A DNA stretch of 64,000 nucleotides from Allobosea sp. 67-29 (lineage in GTDB: Bacteria; Pseudomonadota; Alphaproteobacteria; Rhizobiales; Beijerinckiaceae), in the NCBI RefSeq assembly GCF_001898115.1, contig NZ_MKSQ01000026.1, positions 439,184 to 503,183 of the forward strand, written 5' to 3'. Shown piece by piece: positions 9,952-19,614 of the stretch (position 1 is the stretch's first letter; each line of letters opens with the position of its first letter). The translations under genes were made by a program, and so were the position numbers. Below the pieces are notes generated by a model. The model was not told the DNA's origin. It worked only from the letters and a program-made list of their open reading frames with translations, and ran no database searches.

Positions 9952-11355
9952 ATGCTGCTGCACGACGATCGCCTCTTTCCCGCCGATCCGGTGACCCGCG
10001 GCATCGCACGACGGCTCTTCGCCACGGTGCGCGACCTGCCGATCATCTCCCCGCACGGCCACACCGACCCGCGCTGGTATGCCGAGAACAATGCCTTTCC
10101 CGATCCCGCGACGCTTTTCGTCAAGCCAGATCACTACATCTTCCGCATGCTTTATTCGCAAGGCGTGCGGCTCGAGCAGCTCGGCATCCCGCGCAAAGAC
10201 GGCGCTCCGGTCGAGACCGACCCGCGCAAGATCTGGCAGCTCTTCGCCAGCCACTGGCACCTCTTCCGCGGCACGCCGACGCGGCTGTGGTTCGAGCACG
10301 CGGCCTCGACGATCTTCGGCGTCAACGAGCGGCTGACCTCCGAGAACGCCGACCGGATCTACGACAAGATCGCCGCCAAGCTGGAAGAACCGGAGCTGCG
10401 CCCCCGCGCCCTGTTCGAGCGCTTCAACATCGAGGCGATCAGCACGACCGAAGGCGCGCTCGACGATCTCAAATGGCACGACATGGTCCGCGACTCCGGC
10501 TGGAGCGGCAAGGTCGTCACGGCCTATCGGCCCGACAGCGTCGTCGACCCGGAATTCGAGGGCTTTGCCGAGAATCTCGAAAAGCTCGGCGAACTGACCG
10601 GCGAAGATATCGGCTCCTGGACCGGCTATCTCGCGGCCCACCGCCAGCGGCGCGGCTATTTCAAGAAACGCGGCGCAACATCGTCCGACCATGGCCATGC
10701 CACGGCGCGCACCGCCAACCTCTCCGACGCCGATGCGGAAAAGCTCTACGCCAAGATCCTCAAGGGCAAGGTCTCGGCCAAGGATGCCGATCTGTTCCGC
10801 GGCCAGATGCTGACCGAGATGGCGAAGATGAGTCTCGACGACGGGCTCGTGCTGCAGATCCATCCCGGCTCCTGGCGCAATCACAACGCTGCGCTGTTCG
10901 AACAGTTTGGCCGCGACATGGGCTGCGACATCCCGACCGCGACCAACTATGTCGAGGCGCTGAAGCCCCTGCTCGACGCCGTCGGCAACGAGCCGAACCT
11001 CACCGTCATCGCGTTCACCCTGGACGAGACCAGCTATTCGCGCGAGCTCGCCCCGCTCGCCGGGCACTACCCGGCGCTGCGGCTCGGGCCGGGCTGGTGG
11101 TTCCTCGATGCGCCCGAAGCGATGCTGCGCTTCCGCGAGCTGACCACGGAGACGGCCGGCTTCTACAATACCGTCGGCTTCAACGACGACACCCGCGCCT
11201 ATCTCTCGATCCCCGCCCGCCACGACGTCGCCCGGCGCGTCGACTGCGCCTATCTCGCCAAGCTCGTCGCCGAGCACCGGCTCGACGAGGACGAAGCGGC
11301 CGAGGTGGCGCACGACCTCGCCTACCGCCTCGCCAAGGAGGCCTATAAGCTGTGA
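9952..11355 (+). CDS. uxaC: Glucuronate (uronate) isomerase
   Basis: UxaC converts D-glucuronate to D-fructuronate (and galacturonate to tagaturonate), the first step of hexuronate breakdown. The 467-residue protein opens LLHDDRLFPADPVTRGIARRL, has the metal-binding segment ISPHGHTDPRWYAEN, and shows the C-terminal family segment YNTVGFNDDTRAYLSIPARHD (in part). Of two ATG codons six bases apart I chose the second, because GGGAG at 9941-9945 then has normal spacing. The stop overlaps the next gene's GTG by four bases (GTGA), so the two genes form an operon. Confidence 0.95.
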   Translation: MLLHDDRLFPADPVTRGIARRLFATVRDLPIISPHGHTDPRWYAENNAFPDPATLFVKPDHYIFRMLYSQGVRLEQLGIPRKDGAPVETDPRKIWQLFASHWHLFRGTPTRLWFEHAASTIFGVNERLTSENADRIYDKIAAKLEEPELRPRALFERFNIEAISTTEGALDDLKWHDMVRDSGWSGKVVTAYRPDSVVDPEFEGFAENLEKLGELTGEDIGSWTGYLAAHRQRRGYFKKRGATSSDHGHATARTANLSDADAEKLYAKILKGKVSAKDADLFRGQMLTEMAKMSLDDGLVLQIHPGSWRNHNAALFEQFGRDMGCDIPTATNYVEALKPLLDAVGNEPNLTVIAFTLDETSYSRELAPLAGHYPALRLGPGWWFLDAPEAMLRFRELTTETAGFYNTVGFNDDTRAYLSIPARHDVARRVDCAYLAKLVAEHRLDEDEAAEVAHDLAYRLAKEAYKL

Positions 11356-12821
11356 CCCGCCTCTGCGCCGCCACCCTCGCGAGCCTGCCGGCCACGGTTC
11401 GCCGCCCGGCCTATGATCGCTCGGCCCTCAAGCCAGGCATCGTCCATCTCGGCCTCGGCGCCTTCGCCCGCGGCCATCTCGCCGAATACACCGAGGATGC
11501 GCTTGAGCAGCGCTTTGGTGCCTGGGGCATCGTCGGCGCGAGCCTCCAGCGCCCCGACCAGCGCGACCGACTCCAGCCGCAGGACGGGCTCTACACCCTC
11601 CTGAAGCTTGCCCCCACCGGGCCGGAGCTGCGGGTCATCGGCTCGGTCCTGGACGTTCTGGTCGCACCGGAGAACCCTGCCGCCCTCATCGCCAGGCTGG
11701 CTTCTCCCGAGACGCGCATCGTCTCGCTCACCGTCACGGAGAAGGGCTATTGCCACGATCCGGCGACCGGGAAGCTCAAGGCCGGTCATCCCGACATCCT
11801 GCACGACCTCGAAAACCCGGACGCACCGCGTTCCGCTATCGGCATCCTGGTCGCGGGCCTGCGAGTCCGCCGGGCCGAAGGCCGCGCTGCGTTCACCGCA
11901 CTCTGTTGCGACAACCTCCCCTCCAACGGCCATGTGCTGCGCGGCCTCGCCCGCGACTTCGCAGCGTTGACGGACGACAAGCTCGCAGCCTGGATCGAGA
12001 CCGACGTCGCCTTCCCCGCCACCATGGTCGACCGCATCGTTCCCGCTACCACCGAGGCGGACATCGCCGAGGTCGCGAAGCTGATCGGCCAGGACGATGC
12101 CGCCCCGGTGATCGGCGAGCCCTTCCGGCAATGGGCGATCGAGGACGTCTTCGTGCAAGGCAGGCCCGAGTGGGATGAAGTCGGCGCGCAGATGGTCTCG
12201 GAGGTCGCACCCTTCGAGTTCATGAAGCTCAGGATGCTGAACGGCGCACATTCCTCGCTCGCCTATCTCGGCTATCTCGCCGGCCACGAGACGGTGGCCG
12301 AAGCGAGCGGCGACCCGGTCTTCGCCCGCTTCCTCCAGGGCCTCTGGGCCGAGATCATTCCGACCGTGCCAGCGCCGCAGGGCGTCGTGCTGGTGGATTA
12401 CGCCAAGGCCCTGCTCTCCCGCTTCCAGAACCCGGCGATCCGTCACCGCACCTGGCAGATCGCCATGGACGGCTCGCAGAAGCTGCCGCAGCGCCTGCTC
12501 GGCACCATCCGCGAACGGCTGAAGGACGGCGCGCCCATCGACCACCTCGCGCTCGGCGTCGCCGCCTGGATGCGCTACGTCACCGGCACCGACGAGAAGG
12601 GCGGCGCCATCGATGTGCGTGACCCGCTTGCCGCCGAGCTGAAGCGCCGCGCCGAAGCCGCCGGCGGCAACGCCGAGGCGCTGAGCGCGAGCCTGCTCGG
12701 CATCGAGGCGATCTTCGGGGCCGACCTGCCGGGCGAGGAACGCTTCAGCAAGCCGCTCGCCGCGCATCTGGCTTCGCTGTTCGGCAAGGGTGCCAAGGCT
12801 ACGGCGGCGAGCCTGGGCTGA
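11352..12821 (+). CDS. uxuB: Fructuronate reductase / mannitol dehydrogenase family oxidoreductase
   Basis: This 489-residue member of the polyol-specific long-chain dehydrogenase family would reduce D-fructuronate to D-mannonate with NADH. The N-terminal Rossmann part has GIVHLGLGAFARGHLAEY. The catalytic segment KLRMLNGAHSSLAYLG carries the Lys, Asn and His expected in the family. It starts at GTG 11352, overlapping the uxaC stop. Pairing with uxaC favours fructuronate over mannitol as substrate, but sequence alone does not exclude mannitol dehydrogenase. The next enzyme, mannonate dehydratase, is not in the window. Confidence 0.8.
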   Translation: MTRLCAATLASLPATVRRPAYDRSALKPGIVHLGLGAFARGHLAEYTEDALEQRFGAWGIVGASLQRPDQRDRLQPQDGLYTLLKLAPTGPELRVIGSVLDVLVAPENPAALIARLASPETRIVSLTVTEKGYCHDPATGKLKAGHPDILHDLENPDAPRSAIGILVAGLRVRRAEGRAAFTALCCDNLPSNGHVLRGLARDFAALTDDKLAAWIETDVAFPATMVDRIVPATTEADIAEVAKLIGQDDAAPVIGEPFRQWAIEDVFVQGRPEWDEVGAQMVSEVAPFEFMKLRMLNGAHSSLAYLGYLAGHETVAEASGDPVFARFLQGLWAEIIPTVPAPQGVVLVDYAKALLSRFQNPAIRHRTWQIAMDGSQKLPQRLLGTIRERLKDGAPIDHLALGVAAWMRYVTGTDEKGGAIDVRDPLAAELKRRAEAAGGNAEALSASLLGIEAIFGADLPGEERFSKPLAAHLASLFGKGAKATAASLG

Positions 12822-12898
12822 GGGCGCGGCCATGCCGGGCTCCGGACGCTCGCGGCCCGGCATCACGCCCCTTGATCCTGCCTTTCATCCGGCGCCAG

Positions 12899-13738
12899 AT
12901 GCGCGCGATGCTTCGCGCGCTTACCGCCTTCGCCTTCGTGATCCTTGCCGCCGCCAGCGCCGCGGCGCAGGAGGCGCCGCGCGTCGCCATCCCGAATTTC
13001 TGGGATCCGCGCATCCGGATCGATCGTCCCGAGCCCGGCCCGCCGCGGGTCGTGCGCTTTCTCACCGACGATAATTATCCGCCCTTCCATTTCGCCGGGC
13101 CGGACGGGGCGCTGACCGGCTTCTCGGTCGAGCTCGCCCGCGCCGTCTGCGAAAAGCTGGGCTGGACCTGCACCATCCAGCCGCGCCGCTTCGACACCTT
13201 GCTGGATTCGCTCGGCGAGGCCCGCGGCGACGTGCTCGCCGCGGCGATGAATCTCACCCCGGCGATCAGGGAGCGCTTCGCCGCCAGCCATCTCTATTTC
13301 CGCGCGCCGGCCCGCTTCGTCACGACACGCGGAAACACCCGGGCCGCGCTCGACGGCGAGAGCCTCCACGGACGGCGCGTGGCGGTCGTCTCCGGCACGG
13401 CGCACCAGGCCTTCCTCGACAAGCTGATGCCCTTCGTGCAGCGCCGGGAAACCAGCAACCTCAACGCCGCTGTCGCGGCATTGCGCAGCGGCGATGCCGA
13501 ATACGTCTTCGGCGACGGCACCGCGCTCGCGCTGCTGATCGCGGCCAGCGGCGGCGAACTCGCCTTCTCCGGCGGCCCCTACCTCGAAAGCCGCTATTTC
13601 GGCGAGGGCGTCGCCTTCCTGCTGCGCAAGGACGATCCCGCCCTGAAGCGCGCCATCGACTACGCGCTGCAGGGCCTCTGGGATGACGGCAGCTACAGCC
13701 GCCTCTATCTGCGCTTCTTCCCGGTCAGCCCGTTCTGA
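12899..13738 (+). CDS. Periplasmic solute-binding protein, family 3, without its own ABC transporter
   Basis: This 279-residue secreted protein has a signal peptide ending near SAAAQEA (residues 1-25) and a bacterial family 3 solute-binding fold. It shows RFLTDDNYPPFHFAGPDGAL, then FSVELARAVCEKLGWTC and a second-lobe segment ALRSGDAEYVFGDG. Such proteins usually bind amino acids or small organic acids. No permease or ATPase gene is adjacent, so it is an orphan here. It follows uxuB by 77 nt on the same strand and may share its transcript. The start is uncertain: ATG 12899, ATG 12908 or TTG 12872. Confidence 0.75.
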   Translation: MRAMLRALTAFAFVILAAASAAAQEAPRVAIPNFWDPRIRIDRPEPGPPRVVRFLTDDNYPPFHFAGPDGALTGFSVELARAVCEKLGWTCTIQPRRFDTLLDSLGEARGDVLAAAMNLTPAIRERFAASHLYFRAPARFVTTRGNTRAALDGESLHGRRVAVVSGTAHQAFLDKLMPFVQRRETSNLNAAVAALRSGDAEYVFGDGTALALLIAASGGELAFSGGPYLESRYFGEGVAFLLRKDDPALKRAIDYALQGLWDDGSYSRLYLRFFPVSPF

Positions 13739-13741
13739 GCA

Positions 13742-14893
13742 TCAGGGCGCGTTGCTGGCCAGCGCCTGCTTCGCCACCGCGGCAAGCCAGCCGGAAGCTG
13801 CGGGCAGGATCGCGTCGTTGAAGTTGTAGCGGTCATTGTGCAGGTCGCCGCCGTCGACCGACGGGCCGTTGCCCATCCAGATGTAGCAGCCGGGGCGCTT
13901 CTCCAGGAAATAGGCGAAATCCTCGCCGGTCGTGCTGGCCTTCATGTCGCGCCGAACCTTAAGCCCCGCCGCCTCGCCGGCAGCGGCGGCCATCTCCTCC
14001 TCGGGAGCCGTGTTGACCGTGGCGGCGCCGTAGGTGAACTCGACCTCGGCCGTCATCTCGAAGGTCGCGGCGATATTCTCGGCGATGCCCTTGAGCCGCG
14101 CCAGGAGCCGGTCGCGCACGGCCGGCACGAAGGTGCGGAAGGTGCCTTCGATGAAGACATGGGTCGGGATCTGGTTGGAGGCGAGCCCGCCATGGACCTG
14201 CCCGATCGAGACTACCGCCGACTCCATCGGGTCGACATTGCGCGAGACGATCGTCTGCAGCGCGACGATCAGATGCCCCATCGCCACGATCGGATCATGG
14301 GTCTGCTCGGGCAGGGCGGCATGGCCGGCCTTGCCGGTCAGCGTAACCTTGAAGCGCCCGGGCTCCGACATGACCGGCCCGCGATGCACCGCGACCGTGC
14401 CGGCCTCCAGCCCCGGCCAGTTATGCAGCGCGAACACGCGCTCCATCGGGAAGCGCTCCAGCACGCCGTCGGCCAGCATCGCGAGCGCGCCGCCGGTTCC
14501 CTCCTCCGCCGGCTGGAAGACGAACTGCACCGTGCCGCTCCAGCCCTCGTCGGCCTTGAGCAGCGCGGCCGCGCCGAGCAGCGACGTGGTGTGCCCGTCA
14601 TGGCCGCAGGCATGCATCACATTGGGCGTCTTCGACTTGTAGGGCAGGTCGTTGACTTCCTGGATCGGCAGCGCGTCCATGTCGGCCCGCAATCCCACGG
14701 TGCGCTCGGACGAGCCGCGCTTGAGCGTCGCCACCACGCCATAGCCGCCGACATTGGCCGTGAAGGGAATGCCGAGCTCGGTCAGCTTCTCCTGCACGAA
14801 AGCGCTCGTCATCTTCTCCTGGCGTCCGAGTTCCGGGTGAGCATGGAGGTGTCGTCGCCAGGCGGTCAGCTTGTCGAGCAGGTCGCGGTCCAA
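13742..14893 (-). CDS. M20 family metallopeptidase / amidohydrolase (hippurate-hydrolase-like)
   Basis: This zinc-dependent hydrolase removes acyl or aryl groups from amino acids, or cleaves small amides. The 383-residue protein has the M20 signatures RRHLHAHPELG, LRADMDALPI, MHACGHDGHT and FVFQPAEEGTGGA, and late in the protein STTGEDFAYFLEKRPGCY. A dimerisation domain lies in the middle. I chose TTG 14893 because AAAGGA lies eight bases upstream and the product then begins DRDLLDKLTAWRRHLH, as in relatives. An open frame runs to 15004 but adds an unlikely Cys/Arg-rich leader. The substrate cannot be read from sequence. Confidence 0.85.
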   Translation of the reverse strand: MDRDLLDKLTAWRRHLHAHPELGRQEKMTSAFVQEKLTELGIPFTANVGGYGVVATLKRGSSERTVGLRADMDALPIQEVNDLPYKSKTPNVMHACGHDGHTTSLLGAAALLKADEGWSGTVQFVFQPAEEGTGGALAMLADGVLERFPMERVFALHNWPGLEAGTVAVHRGPVMSEPGRFKVTLTGKAGHAALPEQTHDPIVAMGHLIVALQTIVSRNVDPMESAVVSIGQVHGGLASNQIPTHVFIEGTFRTFVPAVRDRLLARLKGIAENIAATFEMTAEVEFTYGAATVNTAPEEEMAAAAGEAAGLKVRRDMKASTTGEDFAYFLEKRPGCYIWMGNGPSVDGGDLHNDRYNFNDAILPAASGWLAAVAKQALASNAP

Positions 14894-15107
14894 GGCGGCA
14901 GTCCTTTCGAGGCAACATCGCGTTTGAAAAAGCGCGCAGAGCCTATACGGCGCGGACGCGCCGGCAAGGCGTTCCCGCGGGGGCCTCACCCCCGCTTGCC
15001 GCATTCCTGCCGCAACCGCGCATTGACGGCGCCCTTCGCAATCTGCGAAAGCCGGTTCTTCGCATAAGCGATATCTCTTATCCTTTCAGGAGAGGACGCC
15101 AGCCGCC

Positions 15108-16817
15108 ATGCCCGCCTTCGACGCAGCCCTCGTTGACGCCGCCCAGCGTTCGGCCGCCTGGCCGTTCGAGGAGGCGCGCAAACTGGTGGCTCGCATCGAG
15201 AAATCGGGCAAGAAGACGGTGATCTTCGAGACGGGCTACGGCCCTTCCGGCCTGCCGCATCTGGGCACGTTCGGCGAGGTCGCGCGCACCTCGATGGTCC
15301 GCCACGCCTTCCAGGTGCTGACCGGCAATACGATACCGACCCGGCTGATCGCCTTCTCGGACGACATGGACGGCCTGCGCAAGGTGCCGGACAACGTGCC
15401 GAACAAGGAGCTGCTCGCCGCCAATCTCGGCAAGCCGCTGACGGAGGTTCCGGACCCATTCGGCACGCATGACTCGTTCGGCCGACACAACAACGCCCGC
15501 CTGCGCGCCTTCCTCGACAGTTTCGGCTTCGACTACGAGTTCAGATCCTCGACCGACGCCTATCGGGCCGGCGAGTTCGACGCGACGCTGCTGAAGATGC
15601 TCGCCCGCTACGACGCGGTGATGAAGATCATGTTGCCGACGCTGCGCGAGGAGCGGGCTGCGACCTATTCGCCCTTCCTGCCGATCCATCCGAAGACGCG
15701 CATCGTCATGCAGGTGCCGATCGACGAGGTCGATGTCGAGGCCGGCACCATTGCCTGGACCGACCCGCAGACGCAGGAGCGCTTCGTCACCCCCGTCACC
15801 GGCGGCCACGTCAAGCTGCAGTGGAAGCCGGACTGGGCGATGCGCTGGGTCGCGCTCGGCGTCGATTACGAGATGGCCGGCAAGGACCTGATCGACTCGG
15901 TCAAGGTCTCCTCGCAGATCGCCCGCGCGCTCGACGCCGCGCCGCCGGAAGGCTTCAACTACGAGCTTTTCCTGGACGAGCAGGGCCAGAAGATCTCGAA
16001 GTCGAAGGGCAACGGCCTGACCATCGAGGAATGGCTGACCTACGGCCCGCCGGAGAGCCTGGCGCTCTACATGTTCCAGCGCCCGCGCGAGGCGAAGAAG
16101 CTGCATTTCGACGTCATCCCGCGTGCGATCGACGAATATCTCCAGTTTCTCAACGGCTATGAGCGGCAGGACTGGAAGAACCGGCTCGGAAACCCGGTCT
16201 GGCACATCCACGCCGGCAATCCGCCCGCGCCCGAGGTGATCGCCTCCGGCGAAGGCGACAACGCGGTCCGCACGCAGGTCACCTTCGGCCTGCTGATGAA
16301 CCTGGTGGCGGTGGCGAACTCCGAGGACAAGGCCGTGCTCTGGGGCTTCCTCCAGCGCTATGCGCCCGGCATGTCGCCGGAAACCCATCCGCGCCTCGAC
16401 GCCCTGGTCGGCTATGCGATCGCCTATTTCCGCGACTTCGTGAAGCCGGCCAAGAGCTACCGCCCGGCCGACGAGGTTGAGCGCGACGCCTTCATCAAGC
16501 TCGACGCCGCGCTGGCCGCCCTGCCGGCCGATCCGACGCCCGAGATGGTGCAGGACACCGCGCTCGATGTCGCCCGCGCCATCCCGCGCTACCAGAACCT
16601 CACCGCCAAGAACGCGACGCCCGAGCGCCCCGGCGTCTCCGGCGACTGGTGGAAGGCGATCTACCAGGTGATGTTCGGCGAGGATCAGGGCCCGCGCTTC
16701 GGCTCCTTCGCCGCGATCTACGGGCTGCCCAACACGCGCGCCCTGATCACCAAGGCGCTGGCCGGCGATCTGGTGAAGGACCACGCCGCCTTCCTCGCCG
16801 ACCGCAAGGTCGGATAG
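15108..16817 (+). CDS. lysK: Lysyl-tRNA synthetase, class I
   Basis: This 569-residue cytoplasmic enzyme charges tRNA-Lys. It is the class I type (Rossmann catalytic core), with the HIGH-like PHLG at residues 50-53 and KISKSKG at 295-301, rather than the class II LysS type. Class I LysRS is found in archaea and many alphaproteobacteria, so it is expected here. AGGAGAGG lies upstream of the ATG. It is divergent from the M20 hydrolase gene and five bases upstream of the nitroreductase gene. Confidence 0.95.
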   Translation: MPAFDAALVDAAQRSAAWPFEEARKLVARIEKSGKKTVIFETGYGPSGLPHLGTFGEVARTSMVRHAFQVLTGNTIPTRLIAFSDDMDGLRKVPDNVPNKELLAANLGKPLTEVPDPFGTHDSFGRHNNARLRAFLDSFGFDYEFRSSTDAYRAGEFDATLLKMLARYDAVMKIMLPTLREERAATYSPFLPIHPKTRIVMQVPIDEVDVEAGTIAWTDPQTQERFVTPVTGGHVKLQWKPDWAMRWVALGVDYEMAGKDLIDSVKVSSQIARALDAAPPEGFNYELFLDEQGQKISKSKGNGLTIEEWLTYGPPESLALYMFQRPREAKKLHFDVIPRAIDEYLQFLNGYERQDWKNRLGNPVWHIHAGNPPAPEVIASGEGDNAVRTQVTFGLLMNLVAVANSEDKAVLWGFLQRYAPGMSPETHPRLDALVGYAIAYFRDFVKPAKSYRPADEVERDAFIKLDAALAALPADPTPEMVQDTALDVARAIPRYQNLTAKNATPERPGVSGDWWKAIYQVMFGEDQGPRFGSFAAIYGLPNTRALITKALAGDLVKDHAAFLADRKVG

Positions 16818-16822
16818 CCGGG

Positions 16823-17503
16823 ATGACCGGAGCCGAGGCGGTCGAGCAGGCAATCCTGAAGCGCCGCGCCGTCCGGGCCTTCCTGCCCGATCCGGTCGAC
16901 CCCACCCTGGTCCGCCGCCTGATCGAGCTGGCGGCGCGGGCACCCTCCGGCACCAACATGCAGCCCTGGAAGCTCAGGGTGGTCGGCCCGCAGACGCGGG
17001 CGCGGCTCGAGACGGCACTCATCGCCGCGCTCGAAGCCGGTGAACGGCCCGGTGCCGAGGAATACCGTTACTATCCCGAGCGCTTCCGCGAGCCCTATCT
17101 CTCGCGCCGCCGCAAGGTCGGCTGGGATCTCTACGGCCTGCTCGGGGTGGCAAAGGGCGACACCGCGGGCATGCTGCGCCAGACTGCCGCCAACCTTCGC
17201 TTCTTCGATGCGCCGGTCGCTTTGATGCTGACGATCGACCGCGACCTGGAGATCGGCTCCTGGCTCGACCTCGGCATGTTCATCGAGAACCTGCTGATCG
17301 CCGCGCAGGGCCACGGGCTCGATTCCTGTCCGCAGGCGATCTTTGCGCAGTTCCATCCGATCGTGCGGCGCGAGCTCGCAATCCCCGAGGATGAGATCGT
17401 GGTCTGCGGCATCGCCATCGGTAAGGCCGATCCCGACGCGCCCGCCAACCGCCTCGTACCCGAACGCGAGCCGATCGAGCGCTTCACGACCTGGCTTGAC
17501 TGA
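16823..17503 (+). CDS. Nitroreductase family protein
   Basis: This is a 226-residue FMN-dependent oxidoreductase of the nitroreductase fold. AILKRRAVRAFLPDPV at the start and AARAPSGTNMQPWKL (residues about 40-54) provide the usual FMN phosphate contacts. The middle part SWLDLGMFIENLLIAAQGHGL is the dimer-interface helix, and VVCGIAIGKADPD closes the core. The physiological substrate of such enzymes is rarely evident. The ATG follows the lysK stop by five bases, so it is probably cotranscribed. The name bluB does not apply, as no BluB-specific features are seen. Confidence 0.85.
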   Translation: MTGAEAVEQAILKRRAVRAFLPDPVDPTLVRRLIELAARAPSGTNMQPWKLRVVGPQTRARLETALIAALEAGERPGAEEYRYYPERFREPYLSRRRKVGWDLYGLLGVAKGDTAGMLRQTAANLRFFDAPVALMLTIDRDLEIGSWLDLGMFIENLLIAAQGHGLDSCPQAIFAQFHPIVRRELAIPEDEIVVCGIAIGKADPDAPANRLVPEREPIERFTTWLD

Positions 17504-17593
17504 GAGACGTCCGGTGCTGGCTCGCGCCCGGAGTTCACCGGTCGAACGCTGCTTTACGGCGTGGACGCGCGCCGCGAGGGCGAGCATCGCGGC

Positions 17594-18664
17594 CTAGGAG
17601 CCGCGCCCGCCATCGGACACGGACTTGCCGCCAGCCTTACGGAACAGCCTGATCGCCGGCCCGAGCAGCCAGCGCATCGCGGCGATGGCAAGCCCGCCGA
17701 CAACCACGCCGAATGCCGCCGCCAGCACCGCGCCGGCGAGCCATTCGCCGGCGCCCGCCACAGCAGCTGGCAGGGCCTGCCCTGCCGCGAAGGCGAGGCC
17801 ATGGATGCCATGGCCAAGACCGGCGAGACCATACCCCTCCAGCCCGTGGATGATGATGCCGCCACCGACCCAGAGCATCGCGGCCGTGCCGACCGCGCCG
17901 AGCAGGTTCAGCGCGTGCGGCATGGCGAGGACGAGACCGCGCCCGAGCGGCCGCGTCAGCCGCGACAGCGCACGGTCCAGCGGCCCGGCCTCGCCCGGCT
18001 TCAGCCGTCTGAAGCCGAGCAGGCTGGCCGCCGGGCGTGAGTTGGCGGCCAGCGCCACGCCGGCATCGTCCGCCTTCACGATCAGCGCGACGACCCCGTA
18101 GACCGCGACGGTGATGCCGACGCCGACGATGGCGAGCACCGCCGCCTTCATCCAGAAGGTCTGGTCGGAGACGCCCGCCAGGGTGATCGCCATGATCTCG
18201 GCCGAGAGGATGAAATCCGTCTTGATCGCGCCGGCGATCTTCTGTTGCTCGAGCGCCGTCGGATCGCCTGCCGCCTCGCCCGCTCCGGACGAGCCGCCGG
18301 CCGGATGCGGCAGCGCAGGCTCGAGGAGCTTCTCCGCTCCCTCGAAGCAGAGAAAGACGCCTCCCGCCATCAGCAGCGGCGTGATCGCCCAGGGTGCGAC
18401 CAACGCGAGAACCAGCGCCCCGGGCAGCAGGAAGACAAGCTTGTTGCGCAGTGAGCCGAGTGCGATCCGCCAGATGATCGGCAGTTCGCGCGCCGCCGCG
18501 AAGCCGACCGCGTAGCGCGGTGTCACCGCAGCATCGTCGATCACGACCCCAGCCGCCTTGGCTCCAGCCTTCCCGGCCTGCGCCACGACGTCGTCGACGG
18601 AGGAGGCAGCGACCTTGGCGATGCCGGCGACATCGTCGAGCAGAGCGAACAGACCCGATGCCAC
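17594..18664 (-). CDS. DUF808 (YedI-like) inner-membrane protein
   Basis: This 356-residue polytopic membrane protein starts ASGLFALLDDVAGIAKVAA, the diagnostic N-terminus of the DUF808 family, whose function is not established. Conserved segments include DDAAVTPRYAVGF and RELPIIWRIALGSLRNK. Hydrophobic helices cover much of the protein. The GTG at 18664 is preceded by GGAGG; the frame remains open far upstream, but that extension is read-through of an antisense frame. It converges on the nitroreductase gene and diverges from the enoyl-CoA hydratase gene. Confidence 0.85.
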   Translation of the reverse strand: MASGLFALLDDVAGIAKVAASSVDDVVAQAGKAGAKAAGVVIDDAAVTPRYAVGFAAARELPIIWRIALGSLRNKLVFLLPGALVLALVAPWAITPLLMAGGVFLCFEGAEKLLEPALPHPAGGSSGAGEAAGDPTALEQQKIAGAIKTDFILSAEIMAITLAGVSDQTFWMKAAVLAIVGVGITVAVYGVVALIVKADDAGVALAANSRPAASLLGFRRLKPGEAGPLDRALSRLTRPLGRGLVLAMPHALNLLGAVGTAAMLWVGGGIIIHGLEGYGLAGLGHGIHGLAFAAGQALPAAVAGAGEWLAGAVLAAAFGVVVGGLAIAAMRWLLGPAIRLFRKAGGKSVSDGGRGS

Positions 18665-18853
18665 GCCATCCTCCGTGCTTGCGTCCCCGGCAGGATAGGG
18701 GCTCGCACACGCAGCGCAAACGGGCTCGTCCACCTGCCGTGGCCATGACGGCATGCCCTTCCGCAATCGCGGACTGACGAAAGGCGCAGGCCGCCTCGCT
18801 TGCCCGCCGCGACATCGCGTGCCATCCCGGCTGGAGACGGGAGGCAATCCGAG

Positions 18854-19603
18854 ATGAACGGAAGCGTGCTGAGCGAGATCGTGGCGGCGGGCGTCGCGCA
18901 GATCACCATGAACCGGCCCGAGCGCAGGAACGCGCTCGACCGCGCGAGCTATGCCGGGCTGATCGAGGCGATCACCGCCGCCGAGGCCGACGAGAGCATC
19001 CGCGCCGTGCTGCTGACCGGCGCCGGCAACTGCTTCACCAGCGGCAACGACATCAAGGATTTCGCGGCCGCCGCCGCGGCCGGGGAAGGCCCGCGCGTCG
19101 CCATCGACTTCCTGAACGCCATCGCCACGGCCCGCAAGCCGATCGTCGCCGCCGTCGAAGGCTTCGCCGTCGGTATCGGCACCACGATGCTGCTGCATTG
19201 CGACCTGGCCTTCGCCGGCGCGACCGCGAGCTTTCGCCTGCCCTTCGTCACGCTCGGTCTCTCGCCCGAAGGCGGTTCGAGCTATCTCCTGCCGCTGGTC
19301 GCCGGCGGCAAGAAGGCAGCGGAGCTGCTGATGCTGGGCGAGGCCTTCGACGCCGCAACCGCCACCGAGGCCGGCCTTCTCAACGCCGTCGTGTCGGAAG
19401 GCACCGCGCTGGAGCATGGGCTCGCCCGGGCAAAGGCGCTTGCGGCCCTGCCGCCGCAATCGGTCGCCCTGACCAAGATGCTGCTGAAGCGCGGCACCGC
19501 CGAGGCGGTAGCCGAGACCATCGCCATCGAGGCCGACCATTTCGGCCAGCGCCTGCGCTCGACCGAGGCCATGGCGGCCTTCGCGGCCTTCCTGAAGAAG
19601 TAG
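18854..19603 (+). CDS. Enoyl-CoA hydratase/isomerase family protein
   Basis: This 249-residue crotonase-fold protein hydrates or isomerises acyl-CoA double bonds. The oxyanion-hole segments are seen: TSGNDIKDF (first) and [22 protein letters not shown] (second). The usual catalytic Glu region reads [15 protein letters not shown], so one of the two acidic positions is kept. Downstream are [13 protein letters not shown] and GLLNAVVSE, typical of the family. GGGAGG precedes the ATG. It converges on tctA with 11 nt between. The exact substrate is open. Confidence 0.85.
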   Translation: MNGSVLSEIVAAGVAQITMNRPERRNALDRASYAGLIEAITAAEADESIRAVLLTGAGNCFTSGNDIKDFAAAAAAGEGPRVAIDFLNAIATARKPIVAAVEGFAVGIGTTMLLHCDLAFAGATASFRLPFVTLGLSPEGGSSYLLPLVAGGKKAAELLMLGEAFDAATATEAGLLNAVVSEGTALEHGLARAKALAALPPQSVALTKMLLKRGTAEAVAETIAIEADHFGQRLRSTEAMAAFAAFLKK

Positions 19604-19614
19604 CGCGTGCCGCC

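Noticed and set aside
15108-16817. Class I lysyl-tRNA synthetase as a sign of archaeal gene transfer
   Set aside because: Class I LysRS is normal in many alphaproteobacteria, so it is expected rather than foreign here.
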